A DNA stretch of 34,728 bases from Acidobacteriota bacterium (GTDB taxonomy: Bacteria; Acidobacteriota; Terriglobia; Terriglobales; Acidobacteriaceae): positions 1 through 34,728 of the forward strand of contig JAKBAG010000003.1 in assembly GCA_021809235.1 (NCBI GenBank), read 5' to 3'. Positions within the stretch are counted from its first letter, which is position 1; every line of letters begins with the position of its first letter. Below the pieces are notes generated by a model. It did no database searches, was not told the origin of the DNA, and worked only from the letters and a program-made list of their open reading frames with translations. Positions 1-7,368 of this stretch are shown here, in pieces. Made by a program: the position numbers and the translations under genes.

Positions 1-448
1 ATACTGCCGCCAGAACAATTCCGCGGACTAACCCCAGCAAGCCACCAAACACTCCGTCTGCCTGGGATACCTTGGTCCATGCACCTTCATGGTGGTGGGC
101 GTGGATCACCTCATGATCGTGCACTTCCGGCTTCTTACCCTTTTTGTCCTCGTGACCACGATCATGGTGCAGCACCTGCCACACTTCATGCTGGATCGCG
201 TGAGCCAGTACATTGAAGGCAATCAGAACAATGAAGACCTGAAGGATGAACCAGGTGGCGTTGGCTGCCTCCAGACTGTGCACCATGGGAGCCAGTTCCT
301 TGGCAAACCGTTGGAAGTTTCTGCTGGCAAACTCAATGCCGATGATCATTCCCACCAGAGAGATCATCGCGCGAACCGCACCACCGTGATATCCGGACCA
401 GATGCTTAAACCCAACACAATCAAGATCACAAAATCGATCCAGCCCAC
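1..448 (-). CDS. cvpA: CvpA family membrane protein, 5' part (3' end outside window)
   Basis: The frame reads from a GTG at 446-448 off the left edge of the window, giving 149 visible residues. The start is set by a GGAGG five bases upstream. The protein opens VGWIDFVILIVLGLSIWSGY, a hydrophobic segment followed by a G-rich turn and a second hydrophobic segment, which is typical of the CvpA/colicin V production family. A third helix lies near residues 65-85 (WFILQVFIVLIAFNVLAHAI). The segment GVFGGLLGLVRGIVLAAV at the edge matches the conserved GGLLGxxRG turn of the family. Between them lies an unusual histidine-rich loop (residues 94-120). CvpA proteins are inner-membrane proteins of poorly defined role. 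The gene follows purC by 67 bp on the same strand, so co-transcription is plausible. Family assignment is fairly secure from the topology and the GGLLGLVRG motif; the function is not. Confidence 0.8.
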   Translation of the reverse strand, partial: MGWIDFVILIVLGLSIWSGYHGGAVRAMISLVGMIIGIEFASRNFQRFAKELAPMVHSLEAANATWFILQVFIVLIAFNVLAHAIQHEVWQVLHHDRGHEDKKGKKPEVHDHEVIHAHHHEGAWTKVSQADGVFGGLLGLVRGIVLAAV

Positions 449-515
449 TAGAACCTCCAGTTCTCAGTTCAGAAGAAACTTCAGCCTGACAATCATTCCA
501 TATCGGCATGATTGC

Positions 516-1412
516 CTACAGAACCAGTTGTTGCCCAGTCAGTGCGTGATACGCTTCCAGATATTTCAGTTGCGTCCGCTCGGCCACCTCTGCCGGTAGT
601 TCCGGAGCAGGTGCCTGCTTGTTCCAGCCAATCCGTTCCAGATAATCCCGAACAAACTGCTTGTCAAAGCTTGGCTGCGCCCCGCCTGGCTTCCAGGAAG
701 CCCTATCCCAGAACCGCGAGGAATCTGGCGTCAATGCCTCATCTGCCAGAAGAATCGCCCCCCCCGGCTGCTCCACGCTTCGCCCAAACTCGAATTTCGT
801 GTCTGCCAGAATCAGCCCGCATGCCTCAGCATGCTCTGCCGCACGGACATATAGGGCCAGTGTTAACCGGCGCAGATCTTCTGCATCCTGCTCACCCACA
901 ATCTCAACCATTCGCGCAAACGAAATATTTTCGTCATGCGCCCCATCCTGGCTCTTCGTTGCGGGAGTAAAGATCGGTTCCGGCAACCGTGAGCCATCCT
1001 GTAAACCCGGGGGCAGAGGAATACCACAGACTGTTCCATGCTCGCGATACTCTTTCCATCCGGATCCGGCCAGATAGCCACGGGCCACACACTCAACCGG
1101 GAACATCCTGGCGCGCTTGACCAGCATGGACCGGCCTTCCAGTTGCTCGGCAAAGGGGCGCAGTACTGCCGGATAGTTCGCAATCTGGGAAGCAATCAGA
1201 TGATTCGGAACCAGATCCGCTAGAAACCGAAACCAGAATAATGAAATCTGTGTCAGAATCTTGCCCTTGCCCGGTATCCCCGTCCCCAGAACATGATCGA
1301 ATGCCGAGATTCGATCCGTTGCAACCAGCAAAAGATCATTGCCGACAGCGTAGAGATCCCGAACCTTCCCGCGACCGATGAGCGGCACACTGGAAATATG
1401 GCTTTCCTGCAT
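516..1412 (-). CDS. purC: phosphoribosylaminoimidazole-succinocarboxamide synthase (SAICAR synthetase)
   Basis: The product (298 aa) joins aspartate to CAIR with ATP, the SAICAR step of de novo purine synthesis in the cytoplasm. The N-terminus carries GRGKVRDLYAVGNDLLLVATDR, the nucleotide-binding start of the family, then ISAFDHVLGTGIPGKG. The central PVECVARGYLAGSGWKEY and the later LILADTKFEFG and DEALTPDSSRFW are the hallmark SAICAR synthetase blocks. Length fits the ~300-aa form. The reading frame stays open for 103 codons upstream, but those codons are not PurC-like. I start at the ATG at 1410-1412, just before the conserved domain, where a weak GAAAG stands in as ribosome site. The gene lies between smc (324 bp upstream) and cvpA (67 bp downstream), all on the minus strand. 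A CRP-like palindrome and a weak promoter lie in the upstream gap, so purC probably has its own promoter. Confidence 0.95.
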   Translation of the reverse strand: MQESHISSVPLIGRGKVRDLYAVGNDLLLVATDRISAFDHVLGTGIPGKGKILTQISLFWFRFLADLVPNHLIASQIANYPAVLRPFAEQLEGRSMLVKRARMFPVECVARGYLAGSGWKEYREHGTVCGIPLPPGLQDGSRLPEPIFTPATKSQDGAHDENISFARMVEIVGEQDAEDLRRLTLALYVRAAEHAEACGLILADTKFEFGRSVEQPGGAILLADEALTPDSSRFWDRASWKPGGAQPSFDKQFVRDYLERIGWNKQAPAPELPAEVAERTQLKYLEAYHALTGQQLVL

Positions 1413-1484
1413 AGCTTTCAACGCGTTACTCCCAAGGTTGTCTTCATCCGCAGCAGAATGAGGGGAAAGAACTACCGAATTGAA

Positions 1485-1513
1485 AGTATCATGCTTTCCT
1501 ACACTTGCGTAAC
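1485..1513 (-). promoter_or_regulatory. candidate sigma70-type promoter for purC
   Basis: On the minus strand GTTACG (1508-1513) and GATACT (1485-1490) are separated by 17 bases. They match the -35 and -10 consensus at 3/6 and 4/6 positions. The start site would be about 65 bp before the purC ATG. This is a weak match, and it is supported mainly by position. Confidence 0.25.
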
Positions 1514-1523
1514 CACATTCTTC

Positions 1524-1539
1524 TGTGATCCGCATCACA
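1524..1539. promoter_or_regulatory. CRP/FNR-family operator (TGTGA-N6-TCACA)
   Basis: The sequence TGTGATCCGCATCACA has perfect half sites of the CRP-type consensus around six spacer bases. It lies about 111 bp upstream of the purC start in non-coding DNA. Ten fixed bases are expected by chance roughly once per megabase, so this is a strong match. The regulator is not in the window. Relative to the weak promoter at 1485-1513 the site would be centred near -53, which is not a classic activator position, so repression or another promoter is possible. Confidence 0.55.
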
Positions 1540-1735
1540 GGAGGATTTTTCCAAAGACGGCATACTCGTTTTGTCGCGTTGCTTCGGACGGTTCGAGCGT
1601 CCTCAGCCGAACACTCCACCCGGAGCGCGCTGCACGCGACCGAACCACAGTGGGGAAGCTGTGCGTTTGCGTCGCTCCACCGGTCGATCGGCGGGTAGCG
1701 GTCACCTGACCTCCACCGCACCCGCTGGTCCCGGT

Positions 1736-4700
1736 TTATGCCAGAGCCCGCTCCTGCTCCCGTCCGCCTACATGTACGCTGACCACACGGGACACGCCTG
1801 GCTCCTGCATCGTCACCCCATAGATCAGATCTGCAGTCTGCATCATCCGCTTGGAGTGCGTTACCAGCAGGAACTGTGTATCGCCCGCCAGACCCCGCAG
1901 CAGATCGGCTAGACGGCCAACGTTGGTTTCATCCAACGCTGCATCCACTTCATCCAGCACACAAAAGGGAGCAGGCTGATACTGGAATATACCTACCAAC
2001 AGACTGAGCGCAGTCAGGGCCTTTTCTCCACCGGAAAGGAGCAGTACGTTCTGCAGCTTTTTGCCCGGAGGAGAAGCCACGATCTCCAAACCGCTTTCTG
2101 CCTGATTTTCTCCGTCCATCAGTCGCAGAAATGCCTGCCCGCCGCCAAACAGCCGGCTAAAGACAATGGCAAAGTTTTCATTGATCCGCGCAAACGCCTC
2201 CTCAAATCTTGTACGGGATATCTGGTCGATTTCCCGGATTGTCTGCAACGTATTTTCAATAGATTCGGTTAGATCCTTCCGCTGCGCTTCCAGGAAACCA
2301 TGACGCTCGGCCGTCTCTTTGTACTCTTCCAGGGCCATCATGTTCACCGGGCCCATAGCCTCCAGTTTCTGCCGCAGTTCCCGGCAAACCTCTTCTTCCT
2401 GGCTTAACGCATCTCCCTCCAGCCGCTGCAGAGTCTCCTCGGCGCGTAGCGCCGCCGCCTCTACATTCAGCTCGTGCAGGCAACTCGTCTCCAGATGCTC
2501 CAGGTCGCTCATGAGCCGTGCATGCTGCGTACCCAGATGCCCGCGTCGGTCGCGCATGGCATCCAGATGTAAGCGCTCGTCCTTCAGGCTTTGCTCCAGC
2601 TCGGTCAGCCGGGTACGGAGTACGGCAATCTCCGAAGCAGCAAGCCGAGCTTCCTCCAGCGCTTTGTCTTGCCGCGCGCGCAATTCGCTTCCGCTCTGGT
2701 TCAGCTGCTCATTCTCGCGGCTACGCTGTTCCCGCTCTGCTACCGTACTGGACTTCTGCTGTTCCAGCTGCAGCTTTCGTCGTTCCAGATCAGCAAATAC
2801 GCGGTCAATACGCTGGAATGTTCCTTCAGCATTTCTGCGCCGCTCTTCAAAGCCTGCCAGCTCCGCTGTCACCCGAGCCGCCTCTTGCTGCAGCGCATCG
2901 CGTTTTTGCCTGGCTTCCATGATTCTGCCAGCCAGTGCATCCATTGCCATCTCGGCCGACTCCATTTCAAGACGGATCGTCTCGGCCTCCTGACATTTCT
3001 GCTGAATCTGTGCCTGCTTCTGCTGTTGTGCCTCGAGGTTGCGGTTCTTCTGTCCGCCAAGATCCATCAGCCTGCGCTCCAGCCGCAGCCGTTCCTGCTC
3101 GCTCTGCCGCAGCATTGCATTCTGATTTGCCACTTCACGCTCAGCCACGCGTCGCTGTTCGTCCAGCTTTTCAATCGACTGCGTAATTGCCTCAATATTC
3201 CTTGTCGCGAGCTGCAGTGCCTCTTCGGAGGTCGCCAGTTGAGACTCTACCGTCTCCATCTGTTTCTGTCGGGCTCGAAGTTCGCGCTTCTGCAACAGCG
3301 GTCCCTCGGCTGCCGGCTTTCCGCCGCTCACGGTTGCCCCGTGATAACACTCCCCGCCAGGAACCAGGAAATATCCCTGCGGATACTGCGTTGCCAGCCT
3401 CAGCGCCGTGGTCCGGTCTATGCACAAAAATCCATTCCGCACCTTGCCCAGCATCTTGGACAGCGGCTGATCCAGCCCCTTTTGGTTGCGCAGAATGTCG
3501 CGCAATGCCTTCACGCCTTCTGCACGAATCTCCAATTCGTCATCCTGCGACACAGCCACCGCTTCCTGACCGGGGACCACAAACGTTGCACGTCCATCCA
3601 CGCTTGTCTTCAGTAGTTGCACACCGCTTTCCGCATCCTGCCATTCGCGTACAACTACGTAGCTCAGCTCTTCGCGCAGGAACTCATCCACCAGCACCTC
3701 ATGCTCGCCGTCCACATCCACAAAATCCGCAAGTGTACCCATCGGCGTGCGGCCATCTCCAAGCGAGTTAGCCCGGAGCAGCTTCCGCACCGTTTCGGTC
3801 GAATAGCTGTGATTGCGAATTTGCGCATCTAGTGCCGCAAGCTGACCGCTGATCACTGCCTGCTCCCGCCGCAGCTGATTGATTTTGCCCCGCAGTTCGC
3901 TCTCCGAACGACGCTCCAATCCCAGATTCTCGCGGAAACCTCCCATCTCCTGCTGCACACGCGTCAACATCTCGGCTGCTTCGGTTGCCCGCTGCTGCGC
4001 TTCCTTCCATTGCGCCAGCATCTGTTCATTTTCACCGGAACCTCGTGAGGCCTCTTCCTCAATACGCGTCGCCTCGCGCTGCAGTGCCGCCAGCGACTCC
4101 TCCGCCTGCGCCAGTTGCGTCCTCACCATGCCTGCACGAGACTCCATTTGCATGGCTGAGCGGCGACCAGACTCCAGCTGTCTTTCCAGGTCGTTCACCG
4201 CATCTGCAGCCTGCCTTGCCTCGCGTTGTCGCACTTCGGTTTCTGCGCGAAACTTTCTTGCTTCCTCGCCAATCGTCTCCTGCTGGCGCAGCTGTTGCTG
4301 GCGCTCCTCGCCAATGGTCCCAATCTGTTCGAGCGTCTGCTCCAGTTCTGCCGCGATAGCGGCCAGTCGGGTTTCCAGCTCAGCAATGCGCTCGCGATTT
4401 GCCTGTTCCCGCGTTGTAGCGCGCTCCAGTTCTACAGCTGCGGAATTCGCTTCGCCTTGTGCAGTGCGGCTTACCCGCTCCAGTTCATAGCCACGTTCGG
4501 TCAGCGCATGCTGTTCACCCTCGCGCGCCTGCAACTGCCCAGATGCCGATTCAATCTCCGTTGTCAGCCGTGCCATCTCTTCGGCCACGCGCTTCTGTTC
4601 TTCATCCAGCGCAACCATGCGGCTGGCTAGGGTTACACGCAACCGGCCACGCAGTTCATCGCGAACAGCAGCATAGCGCTCTGCCTTCGCGGCCTGCCGT

Positions 4701-5614
4701 TTCAGGCTGTTCATCTGTCTCGTTACTTCGTCAAAAATATCGTCCACGCGCGCCAGATTCTGTCGAGCAGACTCCAGTCGCAACTCCGACAGTCGTTTCT
4801 TCGTCTTGAAGCGAGTAATTCCAGCAGCCTCCTCGATAATCGACCTGCGATCATGCGGCTTGGCGCTCAGGAGTTGTCCAATTCGCTCCTGGCCAATAAT
4901 GGCGTAGCTTTCCGGGCCAAGTCCCGTTCCCATGAAGATGTCCTGAATGTCCCGTAGCCGACAAAGCTTGCCATTCAGCAGATACTCGCTTTCGCCGGTT
5001 CGGAATAGCCGACGCGTGATGATAATTTCGCCTTTCTGCACACGAGTATGGAATTTTCTGCGGCGAATCTTCAGCACCACGGCATTGTCTGCAGCGGATT
5101 CTGCGACCTCTCCGTCCTGCGCACCGGTCTCCGCTACCGGCTGATCCGAATCGCCTTCAGGTCCTTCCTCAGATGTAAGAGTTTCATCCAGATTCTCGTC
5201 AACGACTGGACCCGGTTGATGCTCGGCAGCGAGTGCTTCGGCCTCGGCCGCGCGCTCCCGGCGTAGCTCTTGCTCATCCCAATCGGCAGGCATCTCATGG
5301 ATGACCTCCACCTCAGGGGTCACTCCAATGGGACCTTCGTAGGCCTCCGGATCCACCAGCGTCAGGGAAACCTCAGCCATACCCAGTGCCTTACGCTCGC
5401 GTGTTCCGCTGAAGATCACATCCATCATGTGTGTCCCACGCAGCGTCTTGGCGCTCTGTTCGCCCAGCACCCAGGTCACGCCATCCAGAATGTTGGACTT
5501 TCCGCATCCATTCGGTCCGACAACGACGGCAATTCCGGTCCCGGGCAGTTGCAGCTCTGTTTTATCGCAGAAGCTCTTGAACCCGAGGATGTGAATCTTT
5601 TTCAGCTTGAGCAT
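1736..5614 (-). CDS. smc: chromosome segregation/condensation ATPase Smc
   Basis: Smc dimers form the SMC-ScpAB complex that organises and segregates nucleoids. The 1292-aa product has the full architecture: Walker A GPNGCGKSN (about residues 33-41), long coiled coils, a hinge in the middle (around 630-800, including GRATFVVPG and GGECYHGATVSGGKPA), the ABC signature LSGGEKALTALSLL (about 1193) and Walker B FCVLDEVDAALDETN (about 1219). Typical bacterial Smc is ~1190 aa. The excess is mostly a ~95-residue acidic, low-complexity insertion in the N-terminal head (about residues 89-196) between AEVSLTLVD and ITRRLFRTGESEYL. I chose the ATG at 5612-5614 with GGGG five bases upstream; an in-frame GTG two codons earlier (5618-5620) is a possible alternative. 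A large inverted repeat with DnaA-box-like ends lies about 105 bp upstream. The gene order smc-purC-cvpA is co-directional. Confidence 0.97.
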   Translation of the reverse strand: MLKLKKIHILGFKSFCDKTELQLPGTGIAVVVGPNGCGKSNILDGVTWVLGEQSAKTLRGTHMMDVIFSGTRERKALGMAEVSLTLVDPEAYEGPIGVTPEVEVIHEMPADWDEQELRRERAAEAEALAAEHQPGPVVDENLDETLTSEEGPEGDSDQPVAETGAQDGEVAESAADNAVVLKIRRRKFHTRVQKGEIIITRRLFRTGESEYLLNGKLCRLRDIQDIFMGTGLGPESYAIIGQERIGQLLSAKPHDRRSIIEEAAGITRFKTKKRLSELRLESARQNLARVDDIFDEVTRQMNSLKRQAAKAERYAAVRDELRGRLRVTLASRMVALDEEQKRVAEEMARLTTEIESASGQLQAREGEQHALTERGYELERVSRTAQGEANSAAVELERATTREQANRERIAELETRLAAIAAELEQTLEQIGTIGEERQQQLRQQETIGEEARKFRAETEVRQREARQAADAVNDLERQLESGRRSAMQMESRAGMVRTQLAQAEESLAALQREATRIEEEASRGSGENEQMLAQWKEAQQRATEAAEMLTRVQQEMGGFRENLGLERRSESELRGKINQLRREQAVISGQLAALDAQIRNHSYSTETVRKLLRANSLGDGRTPMGTLADFVDVDGEHEVLVDEFLREELSYVVVREWQDAESGVQLLKTSVDGRATFVVPGQEAVAVSQDDELEIRAEGVKALRDILRNQKGLDQPLSKMLGKVRNGFLCIDRTTALRLATQYPQGYFLVPGGECYHGATVSGGKPAAEGPLLQKRELRARQKQMETVESQLATSEEALQLATRNIEAITQSIEKLDEQRRVAEREVANQNAMLRQSEQERLRLERRLMDLGGQKNRNLEAQQQKQAQIQQKCQEAETIRLEMESAEMAMDALAGRIMEARQKRDALQQEAARVTAELAGFEERRRNAEGTFQRIDRVFADLERRKLQLEQQKSSTVAEREQRSRENEQLNQSGSELRARQDKALEEARLAASEIAVLRTRLTELEQSLKDERLHLDAMRDRRGHLGTQHARLMSDLEHLETSCLHELNVEAAALRAEETLQRLEGDALSQEEEVCRELRQKLEAMGPVNMMALEEYKETAERHGFLEAQRKDLTESIENTLQTIREIDQISRTRFEEAFARINENFAIVFSRLFGGGQAFLRLMDGENQAESGLEIVASPPGKKLQNVLLLSGGEKALTALSLLVGIFQYQPAPFCVLDEVDAALDETNVGRLADLLRGLAGDTQFLLVTHSKRMMQTADLIYGVTMQEPGVSRVVSVHVGGREQERALA

Positions 5615-5718
5615 GAACACCCCGTCCGCCGATTGGCAGCATTTCTCGTCTGTGCAACGAGACTACCCTCCAAACTACGGAGACAGACACGCACTTTCAA
5701 CCACTCGGCAACGGGTTT

Positions 5719-5796
5719 TTGTGGATAACCCGTGCCGAAATTCAGCCTTTTCCTCATAACCGGATACAAGCTGAATTTCGTACGGATTTTCCACAA
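5719..5796. repeat. large imperfect inverted repeat upstream of smc
   Basis: The left arm (5719-5746) and right arm (5770-5796) are reverse complements over about 28 positions, with three mismatches and one single-base gap. The inner 11 bases of each arm (CGAAATTCAGC at 5736-5746 and GCTGAATTTCG at 5770-5780) match perfectly around a 23-base spacer. The outer ends are TTGTGGA and TCCACAA. It sits between the stop of the upstream minus-strand gene (5836) and the smc start (5614). Neither strand has a U-tract after the stem, so it does not look like an intrinsic terminator. It could be a DNA dyad for a protein, a folded leader of the smc mRNA or a small interspersed element. Confidence 0.8.
5720..5728 (-). 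promoter_or_regulatory. DnaA-box-like site (perfect consensus)
   Basis: TGTGGATAA here is the exact complement of the DnaA box TTATCCACA. It forms the outer end of the left arm of the inverted repeat before smc. The matching end of the right arm, TTTTCCACA at 5787-5795, differs by one base and points the opposite way. Two facing boxes 58 bases apart suggest DnaA binding, but two sites are too few for a replication origin. Confidence 0.45.
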
Positions 5797-5835
5797 GGGA
5801 AGAGAAGGCCCTTGGTCACAGAATGGATACTCGGT

Positions 5836-7092
5836 CTAACTCTGCTCCGGCGTTTTGTCGGGCACAGCCGCAGCCGGAGCAACCGCCGCCGTTGACGCGC
5901 TGGCACTCCAGTTCGTCAGCGAGCTGATAAACTTTGCACCCAGGAAATAACTCAGGAATCCCATCGTCATTGCGCCCCAGGCATCCATGACGTTGATCCG
6001 GATCGGAAGCGACGGATTCGAGATCCGCGAAGAGATTACTGTAACGGCTGCACTCAGAATTGCAGTTGCAATCAGTCGAACCACAAACCGGGCAGCCGCC
6101 TGCGCACCGCTTGATGTCATCAGTTTCTGCAGAAATCGTCCCACCGGATTGGAAGATTTTTCTTCCGGTGCCAGCTCCAGCAGGGAGGAGTTGAAGTCGT
6201 GCAGAATGCTACCCGGCTGGCTTGCCTTGCTGAAAACAACATAGAACAAGGCGAGCCAGCCACCAAGAACAGCAAAAATCACAATTGTTGTCTGGTCGAT
6301 GCCCACCGGAAAACTTGCCGATGCTGAAAAATTTCGCAGCGGCTGCATGCAGGCAGCATTCGTAGCCTGCTCTTTCATGTCTGTGCACAGGGTGAACTGG
6401 CCCTGCAGATAGTAATCATAATTTCCCGGAGAGAAGTCGAGCACGCGCTGCAATGGGCCGGACCAACCCATATTGCAGGTAGATAAAAAGTTCTTATAGC
6501 TTTGCTGCGCCAACTGGAGTGCCGCCTCACTCTCGTTGGCAAGGCGTATCGGAACGGCATAGTTCGGTGGCTGGGAGAGATTGAACAGCACCGTGATTGT
6601 GTCTTGCGGCTGCAGCGTCACCATCGGTTGCAAACTGGAGTTAATGTTTGCCTGCGGAATATCTACGACACATTTCGACGCTTTTCCGCCTACAATCGCC
6701 GGTGTCGTCAGCAGCAGAGAAGCTGTAGAGACAGAAACGGGCAGATTAGAGATGTTCTGAATCGTCGCAGCCATATTGGAGGTCGAACCGATCTTCAGCG
6801 GCGTCTCCGATGGCGTCATCGTAATCTTCAACGGGATTGCCGTGGTGGTCTCGCTGCCATGCAGTTTTGGGCCTGTATCCAGTGTTGCAGCCAGAGCGTC
6901 CACACCCGAATGCCCTGATTTGGCATGTACGCCGCCGGGCTCCTGTTGCATGGTTGGCGCCGCCACACTCTTGGACTCGGCAGGCGCAGGACGGGATGGT
7001 GTCTGAGCCAGGACCGTTACTGCGCAGAAAATCCCTGCCAACAATGTGGCTGGTCTGGAAACCTTCCGGAGATACTCCTGCATCCGACTCAT
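5836..7092 (-). CDS. exported protein with C-terminal membrane segments, function unknown
   Basis: I do not recognise this 418-aa protein. The start is the ATG at 7090-7092, six bases after AAGGAG; the frame is open further upstream but without comparable support. Residues 1-30 look like a signal peptide (SRPATLLAGIFCAVTVLAQ). A Pro/Ala/Ser-rich stretch follows, then a Thr/Ser-rich region of likely beta structure (about 85-265) with four cysteines (about 141, 206, 236, 248) that could form disulphides outside the cytoplasm. Three hydrophobic segments follow, near residues 267-287, 336-355 and 372-393, and the tail is Ala-rich. The middle region (ATIQNISNLPVSVSTAS) reads like an immunoglobulin-type fold that handles extracytoplasmic material, but that is inference. 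It points toward smc, with the inverted repeat between them, and is divergent from the Nramp gene. Confidence 0.75.
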   Translation of the reverse strand: MSRMQEYLRKVSRPATLLAGIFCAVTVLAQTPSRPAPAESKSVAAPTMQQEPGGVHAKSGHSGVDALAATLDTGPKLHGSETTTAIPLKITMTPSETPLKIGSTSNMAATIQNISNLPVSVSTASLLLTTPAIVGGKASKCVVDIPQANINSSLQPMVTLQPQDTITVLFNLSQPPNYAVPIRLANESEAALQLAQQSYKNFLSTCNMGWSGPLQRVLDFSPGNYDYYLQGQFTLCTDMKEQATNAACMQPLRNFSASASFPVGIDQTTIVIFAVLGGWLALFYVVFSKASQPGSILHDFNSSLLELAPEEKSSNPVGRFLQKLMTSSGAQAAARFVVRLIATAILSAAVTVISSRISNPSLPIRINVMDAWGAMTMGFLSYFLGAKFISSLTNWSASASTAAVAPAAAVPDKTPEQS

Positions 7093-7368
7093 CGTTTGCT
7101 CCTTTGTGGCAAGAGTTGCATCTCCTACCCGATCACGGAAGAATCCCGCGCCATAGTGTTTGTATTTTGGAAGTCCTGCCCATCCTATACCGCATTTTGA
7201 ATTTTCTCCATCCATTTTTTCGGTGCCGCTGCCATGGCTGATCCCTCCATCAGCCCAGTGGAAACCTGCTATGTTCTTAAAGGGTTGGCAACCTGACCGG
7301 GAAGCATCGGGCTAAGGCAAATCGCCGCCTGGAACTGGAACTGAATATCGGAACAGGACACCAAGACG

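Larger units (their letters stand above)
1413..1735 (-). other. smc-purC intergenic region
   Basis: This 323-bp gap between the smc stop and the purC start holds a perfect TGTGA-N6-TCACA palindrome (1524-1539) and a weak promoter match nearer purC (1485-1513). A short dyad GGTCA-N2-TGACC lies at about 1702-1713, shortly after the smc stop. I see no U-rich intrinsic terminator for smc. The minus-strand frame through the gap is open and in phase with purC, but it lacks recognisable protein features, so I treat it as non-coding leader. Confidence 0.6.

Noticed and set aside
1413..1721. An N-terminal extension of PurC by 103 residues through the open frame up to 1721
   Set aside because: The extra residues are not PurC-like, lie in a gap that also holds a perfect operator, and the internal ATG gives the normal family length.
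2319..3616. Long open frames on the plus strand inside smc
   Set aside because: They are antisense shadows of the coiled-coil coding sequence, Ser/Arg- or Leu-rich with no domain and no start signals.
5602..5796. A possible 64-residue minus-strand gene between smc and the exported protein gene
   Set aside because: It spans the inverted repeat and the tRNA-like motif, overlaps the smc start, has no ribosome site and resembles no protein.
5719..5796. A replication origin or an intrinsic terminator
   Set aside because: Only two DnaA-box-like sites are present and dnaA, dnaN and gyrB are not near. There is no U-tract after the stem in either direction.
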